Counted from the first letter of the stretch, positions 10,515 through 21,789 are shown. The stretch: 64,000 bases of DNA from Haematococcus lacustris (GCA_030144725.1 JASKMD010000021.1:1075768-1139767); one strand, 5' to 3'. The notes: generated by a model from the sequence alone, not told the origin. Program-made: numbers and translations.

Positions 10515-12188
10515 ATGCAGCATGTAGCTGGGGCTGGGGCAGGGGCAGGGGCAGGCCGACTCACCACTCAAGTCACTTATGTGTTGGCTATCATCCCCTT
10601 GCCTAATGGCACGGCAGAAGCTCATGCCCAAATCATAATGGAGGAGCTGCTCCTCCACGGCCTCGACAGTGCTTGCATTGCCAGCATCACAGCAGACAGT
10701 GCAGCTGTGAACATGAGTGAATATGGTGGCCAAGCCTCAAGTGCCGTGTGACACCCGTTGGGCCAGCTACATCAGCTCAATGGTGTCCATGCTGCGCGTT
10801 TGGGCGCATGCAGGAGATGCAGTGTCACAGCTGCTTGAGTGGCAGAAGGGTTAGTCTCGACCATGGGCTGTCACCCTTAGCCAGCTGCTCCAGGAAAACA
10901 GCCTGCTGCTCAGGATGAGCGTGGTGGCAGTTATTGGGGAGAGCTTCTTGGTGCCCGAGCTCATGTGGGCCAACAAGGATGACGCTTTTGAGCTCTACCG
11001 GCACACCCAGGATGTGCTAGCTCGTCTGGGGACCTGGGACACATTGCCCCTTCTGGCAGGTCTGCATAGCCAGCTGCAACACTTGGTGCCAGCAGATCAG
11101 CGCGAGCAGCAGAAGCAACAGCTTGCGACCTATCTGCAGAAGCACTGTGGTGCTAGTACCAGCATCAAGTGCAGGCTCAAGTGGCCTTGCCCCACCTCTT
11201 CGCTGCTCTCGGCAGCTCAGACCAAGCTACGCGCATGGAAGTGGTGATTGATGTGGTGAATCATGCCGAGCTACGGCTGCCACCGCCTGAGGATGGGCAG
11301 CAGCATCAGCAGCAACAGTAGCAGCAGCAGCAAGAGGACCCTTATGGCACTTGGCGTCAATATGCATCTGACATTCGTGCCATGGCTGTGATCGGCGACC
11401 CTAGCAGCCTCGCATTGCGCCTTCACCTCGAATAGTACTACCTTGCCAGCCCCATCTCCAATGCCCCAGTGGAGTCCTTGTTGCAGATGCTGAAGCATGG
11501 TGGTGGCAGGTACATGGAGCTGCCAACTTTGCTGCAGTTGATGTCCCTGCGCACATGCAAGGAGGCCATAAAGACTGTGGATGTTAATGATTTGCAGCAG
11601 CGTATAGGTAAGCTCCGTGCTGAAGTGCGGCGTAAGGAGGATGTTGCAGCACAACAGTCAGCAAAGGCAGAGTGTCAGATCACAGAAGCAGCGCACAAGG
11701 TGGGGAGGGTTGTGGTTAATGTGGGTGACCATGCGTGCCGAGAGCGGCTTGCAGCAGCCCATGCCCTTGCCTTTGGGGGGCGTGATTTTGGCCACACAAC
11801 TGTCGAGGAGGCAATGAAGATGATAGGGAAGCAGCTTCAGACATACCTCCAGTTCCACAAGCAGAAGGACACTAGCTGGAGGTTACCCAAGCTACAGAGC
11901 CACGTGTGCACCCACATCCGTGGGAAGCTTGCCGCAGCTGCGCCCCCTCAGCAGCAGCTGACACCTGCAGGCACCACCCCTGAGCTGGTTGTGCCTACTG
12001 GTGCACCCCCTCAGCAGCAGCAACAGCTGGCAGCGGCAAGCACGTCACGTAAGCGTAAGGCACGTGCAGCTAAGAAGTCGAGGGTAGCAAAGCGAGGTGA
12101 GACAACAACACGTACTGCACCACGTCTGCCATCTCGTAGCTATGAGTCTCCTCTGTTCAAAGCACTGTTTACATATATTTTCGACTGA
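10515..12188 (+). pseudogene. hAT-like transposase pseudogene
   Basis: One frame runs through TAEAHAQIIMEELLLHGLDS, ASITADSAAVNMSEYGGQAS, then a different frame gives VCDTRWASYISSMVSMLRVW and ends in stops near 10852. Downstream pieces are 10915-11247 (SVVAVIGESFLVPELMWANK...) and 11469-12188 (MESLLQMLKHGGGRYMELPT...). The last ends in a basic tail RKRKARAAKKSRVAKR that looks like a nuclear localisation signal. The order 'D-x-A-x-N' then 'TRW' is the arrangement seen in hAT-type transposases. Internal stops and frame changes show decay, although some breaks could be introns. I do not recognise the C-terminal part, which begins MELPTLLQLMSLRTCKEAIK. Confidence 0.5.
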
Positions 12189-12238
12189 GTGGCTGCGGAG
12201 GTACGGGCTTCCTATCACAGGGGGGTGGTTTTCAGGTA

Positions 12239-12253
12239 GTTGGGAACGCCTGA
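12239..12253. repeat. Family A-like terminal inverted repeat, right end
   Basis: GTTGGGAACGCCTGA is the reverse complement of TCAGGCGTTCCCAAC, close to the ends of the elements at 1063 and 52724. It lies 50 bp after the stop of the hAT-like frame, in the orientation expected for that element's right end. No left end was found. Confidence 0.55.
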
Positions 12254-12686
12254 ATGCAAGGTTGACATGAAACTGGGTAAGGAAAACTGGGTAGGGTTGT
12301 GTTGCGGTGCATGTGTGCGAGCAAACAGAAACGCTTGCAAGCCGACAGAAGTCAAACTTATTCATCATGAAACACTAGTGCGCCTGCATTGCGGGGTGCT
12401 GTGATTGGGCGAGAATGATTGGAGCGAGAGAGGCTCGTGGCTGATCATGGGGCCGAAGTCTTGCCCTCGCTGGTCCCTATGCTTCGATGACCCCGCACAC
12501 GAGGAGAACAGGGCAGCAGGCCACGCCCGCCACGCAGAGCTAGCGGAAGCTGCTGTTGCGTACGACCAAGGCTGTAACACGCGTCGCTGGAACGGATAAC
12601 CCTGGATAACCCGTCGCTCCTGTTGGTTCCATCGCAGTGTCTCGTTCCGCCCAAGGCAAGCAACGACAGGATCGACGAGATGGCAG

Positions 12687-13133
12687 GTGGAAGAGCGCTT
12701 GGTGCGCCCAGCCTGGAGCCAGGAGCGTGGCCAGCCAGTGCGGGGCCTGGTGTGGTGCCCGGTAGTGGCCCCCCGCAGGCCCCCACAGGCCCCACGCAGC
12801 AGCCAGGCAGCCACACAGCCAGCAGCCTCAGAGCCAGGGCCCAGCACACCCCAGCCAGCCAAGCGCAGCAAGCGCACCAAGGCTGAGCCAGGGGCAGCTG
12901 AGCCCACCAAGGGCAAGGGCAAGGGCAAGGCTGCCAAAGCCAAGCCGGCACCACAGCCAGGCAGGTGGATGCAGCGCATTGGGGAGAGCAGGTGGCGGCC
13001 GCTGGAGCTGTGCTACTGGCCAGACCAGGGAGCTCTGCCAGCCAAGGGCAAGGAGTACCCTGGCCTGGGCTACAAGCGGCTGCGAGACAAGCCACCCCAG
13101 GCCCAGCAGATGCAGCCTGCTGTGGCACAGTAG
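12687..13133 (+). pseudogene. TnpB/Fanzor-like C-terminal region, motif-deleted copy
   Basis: Frame reads VRGLVWCPVVAPRRPPQAP, a Ser/Pro/Thr stretch, KRSKRTKAEPG and GKGKGKAAKAK basic blocks, then GRWMQRIGESRWRPLELCYW and GKEYPGLGYKRLRDKPP to a stop at 13131-13133. The tail is the same as in the minus-strand copy at 3553-3790. My recollection of the volvocalean family is that a D-R-D-x-N-A-A-x-N motif (RuvC III of TnpB/Fanzor) precedes MQRIGE. Here GRW is joined directly to MQRIG, so that motif appears deleted. No upstream body is visible. Family assignment is inference. Confidence 0.45.
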
Positions 13134-13720
13134 TGTGTGCCCCCCCCACATTGAGCTGTCATCAGCTTACAATTAGTGCATGTTTTGTCATGCCAACTCT
13201 ACATCATAGCCCTCGGGTCAGGCAATAGTGTAGGTGGTAGGCGAGCTCATGTGCCATGTGCACTGGGTTTACTCCACACGTAGTAGATAACAACAAAACC
13301 GCCAGTGCTAAAGGGTTTAAACACGCGAGGCCGAGCACCGGCGCTAAACAGCTCGAGACCGAAGCCAGCGGCCGAGGAGCGTAGCGACGTCCCTGCTGTC
13401 TTTGTTCGATGTCCGAGCATATCTCGCCTGCATCTGACTACGATGACGAAGACTGTGATCGCGACGGTGGTTGCCCTGTTTACAAGTCCCCTCCGCTACT
13501 AACAAGTCCCCTCCCCTACTAACAACCACAAGTTTGGTTTGTGGCTGTTAATATCGGAGGGGCCGCGTACTAAACGTTTTAAGGATAGGGCTGCTAACGT
13601 TGTTAAACGCGTGAAAACGCCACTACAGCCCAATAACACTGTTTTAGCCGGATCTAGTTAGTGGCTGCTAGTGGCCGTTGCTAGGTCCTGCTAAAATGGA
13701 GGCCCTAGTGAGGGACAAGG
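13134..13720. mobile_element. 3' flank and terminus of the Fanzor-like element
   Basis: 13134-13275 is the reverse complement of 3410-3552 and 21040-21200. 13672-13715 (GTGGCTGCTAGTGGCCGTTG... to CCCTAGTGAGGG) is the reverse complement of the 20927-20985 terminus. Between them, 13276-13671 holds unrelated sequence with a half copy of the palindromic repeat at 14008-14212, so this flank was itself interrupted. Confidence 0.65.
13285..13395. repeat. Half copy of palindromic repeat
   Basis: GTAGTAGATAA is followed, after a diverged stretch, by CAGCTCGAGACCGAAGCCAG and GGAGCGTAGCGACG, matching the left arm of the palindrome at 14008-14212. The right arm is missing. Confidence 0.7.
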
Positions 13721-14007
13721 GGGCTGCATTGCGGGGTCCTAGACGTGAGTTACGCGCTGTGAGATAACCCGTCGCGCTGCTGCTTTCTTTGAGGGTCAGC
13801 CCCATGTCCCTAACTAGACCCCTCTCATCCAACATCCCTCACATTAGGCAGCAGCGCGCAGAAGAAGGCCAACACCACCCAGGCACACAGGAAGGCGATG
13901 AACGCCACACTCAGGCAAATCAGTAACAGCATTTTTGAGAATCTCGGCCTAAGATTTGGCACATAGCCCTATGACATTATCATAAGATTTGGGGGTTGAA
14001 CGAAAAG

Positions 14008-14212
14008 TAGTAGATAATGGTGTCGCGGGTCGTTTTAGGTGGTTGCAAAAGGCGAGGTCGAGGCGCTGGAGCGTAACAGCTCGAGACCGAAGCCAGCAGC
14101 CGCGGAGCGTAGCGACGCGGCTGCTGGCTGAGGTCGAGAGCTGTTACGCTCCAGCGCCGAGACCGAGCCTTTTGCAACCACCTACAACGGCCCTGGCGAC
14201 TCCATTATCTAG
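14008..14212. repeat. 205-bp near-perfect palindrome (foldback)
   Basis: The arms start GTAGTAGATAATGG and end CCATTATCTAGTGT. They pair through AGGTGGTTGCAAAAGGC / GCCTTTTGCAACCACCT and GGCGCTGGAGCGTAACAGCT / AGCTGTTACGCTCCAGCGCC to a small loop at GAGCGTAGCGA. Each arm is about 98 bp with few mismatches. GGAGCGTAGCGACG and GCGGCGAAGCCGC (14253) are of the type found in palindromic repeats of volvocalean organelle genomes. Confidence 0.85.
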
Positions 14213-15252
14213 TGTAATTGAGTATTACGTAGGCGAAGCTCTATTGGCGCGGCGAAGCCGCGCAATGTGATGCTTCTTGTCACCTGCGATGGTGTTGGCC
14301 GGCTGTTACGTGTTCGTTGGGAGCACTTTTTGTTAATACACCAGGTCGCTGCAGTTAACGATTCTTAAAACGAGGTCTATTAACGATTACAACTGAGTAA
14401 AACTCAATTACTTCCTGTTTATGCGTGATTGGTGAGATATCGCCAAGGTGTTGTATTGCACCACTCGGTGTGGTGCAGTATAGCACAATGGGGTGGAAAG
14501 CAGTAGTGCACTAGTGACAGGTGCAGTACTACATCATGAGAAGGACATCAAATTTAATGGAATAACAATATCTAAAGCATTAAAATACCAATAAGTTACC
14601 AACATAATCAGAAAGAGGGTTTAAATATTGATGATATAATTCATGCATGTCGCAGATTACCACGAATTTGTTTACGATGTTGGTGGCCATGGAACAACAG
14701 TCTCATTCTAATCTGTCTCTGTGTGTCTCATAGCTGCTTTATCAAGCTATTTCTGCTGCTGTTGCTGCTGCTATTGTTGCTGCTGCGCACCGCTAAGCCG
14801 CCAGCCTGGTATGGTCTTGAGCAGGCGCTTGCAAACGCGATGTCCTGCGGCGGCCTGTGTAACCCATGCTGGCTCATTCAAACATTCTGGCATCAATTAT
14901 GCATTCTGTTCTACACAGCCCGCCCCTGACATCTGTCCATGCGTCGCACAGCCATGCCATAACTCTTAACCTTGCATATCTATAACACCACAAACAGCAT
15001 GGCAAAGAAGAAGGAAGCAAAGCCCCTTACTCAGGGTCATGCATGCAGGAGTGGTGGCACTGCATCCCTTGCTGAATGTCTCATCTTCAGGTTGCTCCCT
15101 GCCTACAGTAGTGATCATTGGTCAAGCATTCTGTTTGAAATGCATGGCATCCTCTGGCAGGCAGTTATGGTGCTGAGCTGGAAGCTGGTGGCATTAAGCT
15201 TAGGCCCGTCCTTGGCAAGCCCCTTGCAATGCCAGTCAGTTTGCTCGCCTGC
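14213..15252. other. AT-richer intergenic DNA and uS11m 3' flank
   Basis: 14280-14660 is clearly lower in GC than the rest of the window and has no coding signal; with the palindrome beside it, it may be transferred organelle DNA. 14740-14790 has CTG-type triplets. 14970-15252 is probably 3' untranslated sequence of the minus-strand uS11m gene. Confidence 0.45.
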
Positions 15253-15968
15253 TCACACTCTTCGCCGTGCAGGCAAGCGGCAGCCATTGTATGCAATTGA
15301 TGTGGCGTCGATGATGGTGCGTATGTGCAGCCCTGCTGCATGCAGGGCCTGCACAGCAATGACCTTGTTGCTGCCTGGCCCTTTCAACCGAACCACGACA
15401 TTTGAATAACCCAGTTTTAGTGCTTTGCTGGCGATGTCATCAGCCACCCGCTCTGCTGCCTGGGGCAAAGACTTCCGGGCATTGCGGAACCCCAGCTGGC
15501 CTGCACTGCTTGTCGCCTTCACATTACCCTTTGCATCAGTCAGCGCTATGAGGATGTTGTTGGCGGTGTTGGAGACATGGATGATGCCTTGTTGGGCGTC
15601 TGCCCGAGACAACTGGGCAGTGGCTTGTCGTTGAGGTGCGTAGGCTATAGAGCTGCCTGCTTGCAATGGGATGGATGCTTGCGCAGACTCAGCTGTGGCA
15701 CCACCAGACTGTGCCTTGTCCTGAGGCTGTGGTGCATGGCCCACTGCCTGCTGCTGCTGCTGCAATGCTGCATACCCTCGCCCGATCTGATTGAGCAGGG
15801 ATGAGCAACACAACAAGCTTCCTTGCAATTCTGCGTATGCAATGCAGGGAATGGCCAGGCATCAGCAGGGCGCACTCGTTGCTGGGCAGGGACGGGGACC
15901 ACACCAGCCGCACTACCTCGCAATCCATAAGCCAAGGTTCCTGCACACCCGCGGCCAAATGCAGCCAT
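15253..15968 (-). CDS. Mitochondrial ribosomal protein uS11
   Basis: Two exons, 15968-15917 and 15830-15253, joined across an 86-bp intron (GAG|GTAGTG ... CGCAG), give 209 residues in one frame. Residues from about 100 on are bacterial-type uS11: GIIHVSNTANNILIALTDAK, GQLGFRNARKSLPQAAERVA, VVRLKGPGSNKVIAVQALHA and the C-terminus ATSIAYNGCRLPARRRV. This protein sits on the platform of the small ribosomal subunit next to the mRNA exit. The N-terminus MAAFGRGCAGTLAYGLR is Arg-containing, non-acidic and Ala/Gly-rich, and a Gln/Ala linker of about 80 residues follows, as expected for an imported mitochondrial protein rather than the plastid-encoded rps11. The ATG at 15968 was chosen because it supplies this leader and fits the splice phase. 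The gene is divergent from the AP2 gene. Confidence 0.9.
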
Positions 15969-16216
15969 CGCTGCTTATTGGACTTCAGAAAGCGATCCAG
16001 GTAGGCTTGGTATAAGTCACAGTGCCAGCAACAGCCGCGGACGAGCTTGTGCAACGAACTTACCTCCCAACTTGCCCTTTGGCACTGCAAACCCAGGTCT
16101 CCTAGCACCCAGGTCCTGCTGCCCTGATACCCCGCTTTGAGTGTTCTCGTATCATATTACCGTTTTACATAGGAAACAGCACCCTAGTTTGCTTGTCGCA
16201 GGCTTGCCCATAGGCG
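15969..16216. promoter_or_regulatory. Divergent promoter between uS11m and AP2 genes
   Basis: 248 bp separate the two start codons, which face away from each other, so both promoters and 5' untranslated regions must lie here or overlap the first exons. No specific box is recognised. Confidence 0.55.
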
Positions 16217-19200
16217 ATGGAAGCCACCGCAGCTGCTGCAGCGGCAGCTGCTGGGCTGATGCCCTGCGTCATTTCCCCCGGCATCGGCCCCGCCGTTCAG
16301 CAGATTCCTCGCGTGCAGATGGGCTCATCTAATACTGCAGCAGGCTTACCAGCTGTCGTGAGCTCCAGGCCAGCCCCACCACCCATCCTCGCTCCACGGC
16401 ATACAGCTGCCCTCCTGCAACCCCACCGTTTTGCCGCGATGTTAGCACCTCCGTTGATGCAGCCATTGATGCTACAGCCCCCACCCCTGCCCCCTCTCCC
16501 TCTCTCCCCTGTGTCGTGTCTCCCACGCCAGCCAGCGGCACCCTATCAACGCTCGGCAGCAGCAGCGGCTGCAGCTAACCTCGCTGCAACGGCAGCTGCT
16601 GAGGCAAGCTCAGCGAGCGAGGCTGAGGAGGAAGATGCTGAGGAGGAAAAATCATCTCCTCGCAAGCGAAGCAAGGTAACTGGGTCATCGCTGTTCATTC
16701 CAAACTTGATGCGGCGTACGTAAACTTAAAATGTGTTTGGTAACGTGCAGAGCAAGAAGCCCGTGGAGGAAGCATTTGTGATGCCGTCGGCTCAGGCGTG
16801 CACTCGCAACCTGCAGCAGCAGCCTGTGAACCTGAGTCTGGCCAAGACCTATCGAGGGGTGCGGCAGCGCCCTTGGGGCAAGTGGGCAGCTGAGATCCGT
16901 GACCCCACAGTGGGGGCTCGTAGGTGGGTTGTTCGGCATCTCTAGTCCGATCTGTGGCATTATGGCTGAGCAAGAGTGGCAAGCCTGTTTGTAACTGCAG
17001 GTGGCTGGGGACGTTTGACACTGCTGAGGAAGCAGCCAGGGCATACGACACAGCTGCTCGCCAGATTCGAGGCCCAGCAGCTCGCTGCAACTTCCCCCTG
17101 CCAGAGGAAATGGACCAGCAGGTGGAGGTGCCTCCGCGGGCTGAGGGCCCCAGCACGCGCAGGAGCAAAGCAGAGCAGCATAACAGTAGCCACAACCTGC
17201 ATGGCCTCACAGCTATGAACATGGCGACATTGGGCTTGTCATCTGTTGGCCCTTTGGGTGGCTTGGGTGCTCTTCCACAAGGGCCTGCCATTGCCTCAGC
17301 AGTGCTCAGCGGCTTACCACCTCTAGACAGCCAAGGAGTCATGTTCCCAAACCTTGACTTGCCAGAAGGTGAGTGACTGCTGCACCATGAGCAGTCATCA
17401 CAGCACTTAGTCACAGGATGCAGCCATGCAGCACATCTGGTGCATGCACCACAGCTATCTGATGCAGCCTTGGTGTTTGCTGATATTATGCAGAGAAGGG
17501 CCCGACTGAAGCAGTGGGCTTACACAGCAGCTTGCAGAGACCCGGAGATGAGCCTTCTCTTGCTGGCATGGGTGCGTGCTTGCATGCCATGCCTGCAACC
17601 TTGCCTTCCACGTGATCCAGCCAGGCCGTGCGTCAGCATTGCATAGTTCTGATCTGCCTGTGGCATGGATCATGCACGCATGACGACAGATCTGTAAATG
17701 GGCACATCCATCAGCAGAGATGTGCATAGGCCAGGCAGCAGTGATGCGCGTAGGTAAGGTAGCAAGGGCAGACTGATGAGCCACTGCGTAGCCGGGCTCC
17801 TTGCGAGCCTCGTCCAGCCGCTGTCCCCCTGATGCGCCCTGATGCCCCCTGATGCCCCCTGATGCGCCCTGATGCCCCCTGATGCGCCCTGATGCCCCCT
17901 GATGCGCCCTGATGCGCCCTGCTGTGTGGCACGCTGTCGCGCAGGCAACCTGGAGGAGCCACTGATCACCAGCCCTGCTGGCCACATGGGGGCTGCAGAG
18001 TTGCATGGCATGATGCCGCTGCAGGACGCCATGGTGCTGCCCGCAGTGTCCCTCACCAGCAGCAGCCCCACTGTGAGTGGCCGCCAGGCACCAGGCACAC
18101 TCAGTGCTGCGCTGGCAGCTCAGCCAGCTCTGCTCTCAATATTGTTTCTGTGTGCCATGCCGGCACGTGTCTGATGCAGCAATGGTGCCCCAGCTCTCCC
18201 TGATCTCTGTATTGTTTATATCAGCCATATTTCGTGATATTCTATAAGTCGGTGGCTGTCCTCCAAGTTGGTGGCTCTCATCCAGCTCTGCCCTCGCTAC
18301 GGATTCCACGTGCCATGCTGTTATGCTGTCATGCTGTCATTCAACGTTCTGGCTCACCTTCCCCCCTTGCGGGCCACTGGCTGCTACCTCAGGTCTACAT
18401 GCAGCACAAACTCGCCCAGTCTGCAGCAGCAGCAGCGGTGGCGTCATCGCAGAAAAAGGGCAGCTCCGTTGTCGCAGCAGCGTTTGCGTCAGGCAATGGC
18501 TCCCTTAGCAGCAGCATGTTCCTACCTGAGTGGCCTCCGTCAGGCAGCATGGGCATGGGGTCCGGCAACTTCATGGGTCTGAGCCCAGGCATGATGCGCA
18601 CCATGATGGGCACTTCACCCTTTGGCAAGAGCATGGACATGGTGGACGTCTGCAGCAACCTCATGAGCAACCAGGCAACATGTGAGGCAGCTGAGCAGCA
18701 CTTCAGTGAGCAGGGAGGGCCTGCCTGCCTGTCTGCCTGATGCGATGCAGCTGTTGTCCCACTGGGGTCTGCCACCCCAGCTCCTAGGACAACAGGCACA
18801 CCCAGGCACAAGCCCCTGCAGTGTCAGTGCTTGATGCTGGCACCGTTGCAGCTTCTAGGCTTGCTGGCGTTAATGTTGCTCGTGGGTACACGCAACACCG
18901 TGCAGTTGACCCGCTGGGCAACCTTGGCAGCCTGAGGAATGAGCTGACAGAGCCCCCCACCTTCAGCTTTGCCAAGGGCGCCGCTGAGGCCCGGGGCTAC
19001 GAGGAGGAGCTGGAGCAGGACCTCATGATCCTGGGCACCACACCCAGCTTTGGCTCGCTCACTGCCGCCAACGCGTTCCTTAAGAACAGCAGCCAGGCGC
19101 CCTTTGCCCGCGACTCCTCAACCCTGGACATCGTGTTGGGGCCAGGGCCTGTGGGCGGGGCAGGCCGCTCTGGCCTAGGGGGAGGTGCCCATCTGCATGA

Positions 19201-19564
19201 CACCCTCGGGCGCCACAACCTGATAGGTCTGGGTCTGGGTGATGACTTTGACGACATCATGGGCATGTCCCCAGACCTGCCCAAGAGTGGGGATGGCGGG
19301 GGGTCTGGTGCTGGGGGCAGCGGTAGCGGCAGCAAGGGCACGGTGGGGCTCAGGAGCTCGGACTTTGGTGAGTTCATGGCTAAGATTTTCCAAGGTGCCC
19401 AGGCAGCTGCAGTGACCAGCCCCAGATCAGGGGTGGCTGTGATGGGCCAGGCTGAGGTGTCGGACGCCATCCAGTCCGCAGCTGGCTCAGGCGGTGCAGC
19501 AGGTCCCATTGCTGCCACCACACAGCAGCAGGGCCGGGCAACAGCCGCAGTGGGGGGTGGGTGA
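16217..19564 (+). CDS. AP2/ERF-domain transcription factor
   Basis: Six exons: 16217-16675, 16751-16923, 17001-17368, 17945-18072, 18393-18681 and 18852-19564 (stop). Every junction is in phase, giving 709 residues. The single AP2 domain spans about residues 186-246 and is split by intron 2: [60 protein letters not shown]. It has the [10 protein letters not shown]...EIRDP and WLGTF..AEEAA..YD elements typical of ERF-type DNA-binding domains. An acidic patch ([12 protein letters not shown]) and SPRKRSK, a likely nuclear localisation signal, precede it. The rest is low-complexity: Ala runs, a Met/Gly/Ser-rich part ([20 protein letters not shown]) and a Gly/Ser segment near the end, plausible activation regions. 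Target genes cannot be read from sequence. The ATG begins a run of Ala codons 248 bp from uS11m. Confidence 0.9.
17829..17922. repeat. 10-bp minisatellite in AP2 intron 3
   Basis: About nine units of GATGCGCCCT or GATGCCCCCT alternate irregularly, immediately before the acceptor CGCGCAG of exon 4. Confidence 0.92.
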
Positions 19565-20640
19565 AGCAAGGGGGGCTGTGTAGTCTGTAGTGCAAGCGTC
19601 GGGGCATGGGTCTCTACAGCTGACAGCAACAGTGACGGCAGGATGGGCACCCTGATGGCCATTGTGTGTGCAAGGCTGTGCAGTAGCTGGCATACCCAGT
19701 TTCCTGCTCTTGTTGTGTTATGCATGCTGCCTGCGCTGTGTCATGCATGCTGCCTGAGCACCTTGCGGTACACACTGCCTGCTGCTCACATTGACCTCCC
19801 GGCATTGAGGGAGGCACCCATGTGGGCGTAAACGCACTCATGCCCTGTGCATTGCACCCAAAATCTTTATCGGAAGGACACGAGCAACGCAGGAAAGACC
19901 GGGTGCCGGGTGAGGATGCCCAAGCCCGGTATTGTTAAACATCTGAAGGAGTAATGTGGTGGGTGATCTGCTGTGCATGTCTGCGTTGCGTGTGTGTGCT
20001 GTGGTTCTGTGGTGGTGCTAGGTTAGTGTGGGTGACTGCAGCTGGGATGCTGCGCTAGGTAGGCAGGTGCCTGCTGCAGCTGTATGCTGCATGTGCATGT
20101 CAAGCTCAGCACATGCAGCGTCGTGGGTGTGTGCAGGCAGTGGGATTGCTCTTGACAGTGGGGGGGGGGGCAGTTTCGCGCGAGGCTGACGGCTGTTGTG
20201 GTCGCGGCCATGCATCAGGTTGCAGTGTACTCATCCATGCGCATGCACACATCCATGCACGCAGCCATGCAGCGTGTCCAGTCAGCCTGCAACTTTGTTT
20301 CTTATGCGGTGGTCGATTCTGTGTACACCGTTTGTGTTCTTGAAGTAGTCTCCAGCGCAATAAAGATATGTGGGGCTGTTGCTATTTTTTGCAGCGATGG
20401 TGAATGGTGTGTGTAATGGCAGTGTGTCGAACCCAGCTTCAACAGCTTGGCCTCTTTTGACCTGCAGAAGCTGGTGCTTCCTGTTGTTGAGTCATGTACG
20501 TGGGCAGCACAAAGCTTATGCCAGTGTTTGCAATCAATGTTCGCGCCATACACTGATATGATTACATTCTGCCCAGGCATGGATGTCAAAACAGTTGTAA
20601 AGTTATACCTCTAATTACATGTAATTACGTACTATTGTAT
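19565..20640. other. 3' flank of the AP2 gene
   Basis: No coding motif. Candidate green-algal polyadenylation signals TGTAA occur at 20413 and around 20594-20636 on the plus strand, so the AP2 transcript may have a long 3' untranslated region. Confidence 0.4.
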
Positions 20641-20785
20641 GTAATTCTGCACCATATAGGATGGGTGGCTTACACCGCTTCAGCCGTCAGCTGTTAAGCT
20701 GCTTGGCCGCCCTCCCCCTCTAGGGGTTCGGGACTTTTTGCAACGCACTTCAAAGCGAGGTGTACAAACCAAGGTGCACATGGGT

Positions 20786-20925
20786 TCAAAATAAAGTCAT
20801 GCAAGTTCTCATTATTGTTCTGAAAAGACATGGCTGATCCCTGATGAATCTCGTGGCAGTGCACTCAAAGATAAAATGCATGGCGTCATTTACTACCCCC
20901 TCTGTTAATCCGGTATCAGCCCTCT
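20786..20925 (-). pseudogene. Possible non-LTR retroelement C-terminal fragment
   Basis: The minus strand reads ADTGLTEGVVNDAMHFIFEC, TATRFIRDQPCLF. 'D-x-x-H-F-x-F-E-C' followed by an Arg-containing helix is the type of Cys/His motif seen at the end of LINE open reading frames ('HFLFECP'). Only about 45 residues survive and no reverse transcriptase is nearby, so this is tentative. Confidence 0.3.
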
Positions 20926-21200
20926 TGTCCCTAACAAGGGCCTCCATTTGAGCCGGACCAGAAGTGGCCACTAGCAGCCACTAGCAAGGATACTAGGGAC
21001 CACTAGTGACCCAACTCAAATGGTGTTTATGGGCTGTGTGGAGTATACCCAATGCACATGGACATGGTGCGTGAGTGCTTACCACCTACACTATTGCCTG
21101 ACCGCGAGGGCTCTGGTGTCGAGTTGGCATGAAAAACATGCGCTGATTGCAAGCTGGTAAAAGCTCAACAAAGGGGGGCACACACTACTGTGCCCGTCAG
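20926..21200. mobile_element. Solo 3' end of the Fanzor-like element (unoccupied copy)
   Basis: Starts CCCTAACAAGGGCCTCCATT, contains GTGGCCACTAGCAGCCACTAG, and ends at CACACTACTGTGCC, which is the reverse complement of the stop-codon region of the tail coding frame. It matches 1022-1062 plus 3337-3555 joined together, so it shows the target site of the 1063-3336 element before insertion. No coding part remains. Confidence 0.8.
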
Positions 21201-21789
21201 GCCGGTGCCATGTTGGGGCCTCCTGAATCACACCCCACAAAGAATTGAACCCCTTTCTTGCCTCGTTTCCTTCCTTCCCTTCCTCTTTTCGGTCTTGTCT
21301 GGTTCTCCAGGCTGCCCTCGTGGCTCCTAAACCATGGGGGACCCGGCCAGCCGAACTAGCTTATGGATGGGAGCACCTGGAGTGGAGCACCTGCAACACA
21401 AGAGTGAAACCAGTGAAAGTTACACGAGGAGATGGCGAGGGAGTACTTTGAGCCCCAAACGGTTGGCTGAGTAGCTAAGCTGAGCTACGCAGCCGATCCC
21501 ATTTTGGTCTGTGCCTAACTCACACAACACACAGTATCTGACCCAACACCAGATGAGAGATTTGGACATGGGTGGTGCTTTTGTCCCAACCAACTTTTTG
21601 CCTCGGCCGTGCGCTTACACGCCGAAAGATACAGCAAGTAGCTGCCCGCATGACCGCAACCATGACCCAGGGTATAAAGCCGTAGGGTGGGAAATGTGCG
21701 GTGATGTTTTTGCCCCGGTATGGCCTCGGCTTGACGCATACCAATAAATGTACTGTCAACGACGTGACCTCCCCCTGAGCCGCTAACGC
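21201..21789. promoter_or_regulatory. Upstream region of the receptor-kinase gene
   Basis: About 590 bp without a recognisable gene. It should contain the promoter and 5' untranslated region of the plus-strand gene starting at 21790. No defined motif is seen. Confidence 0.35.
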
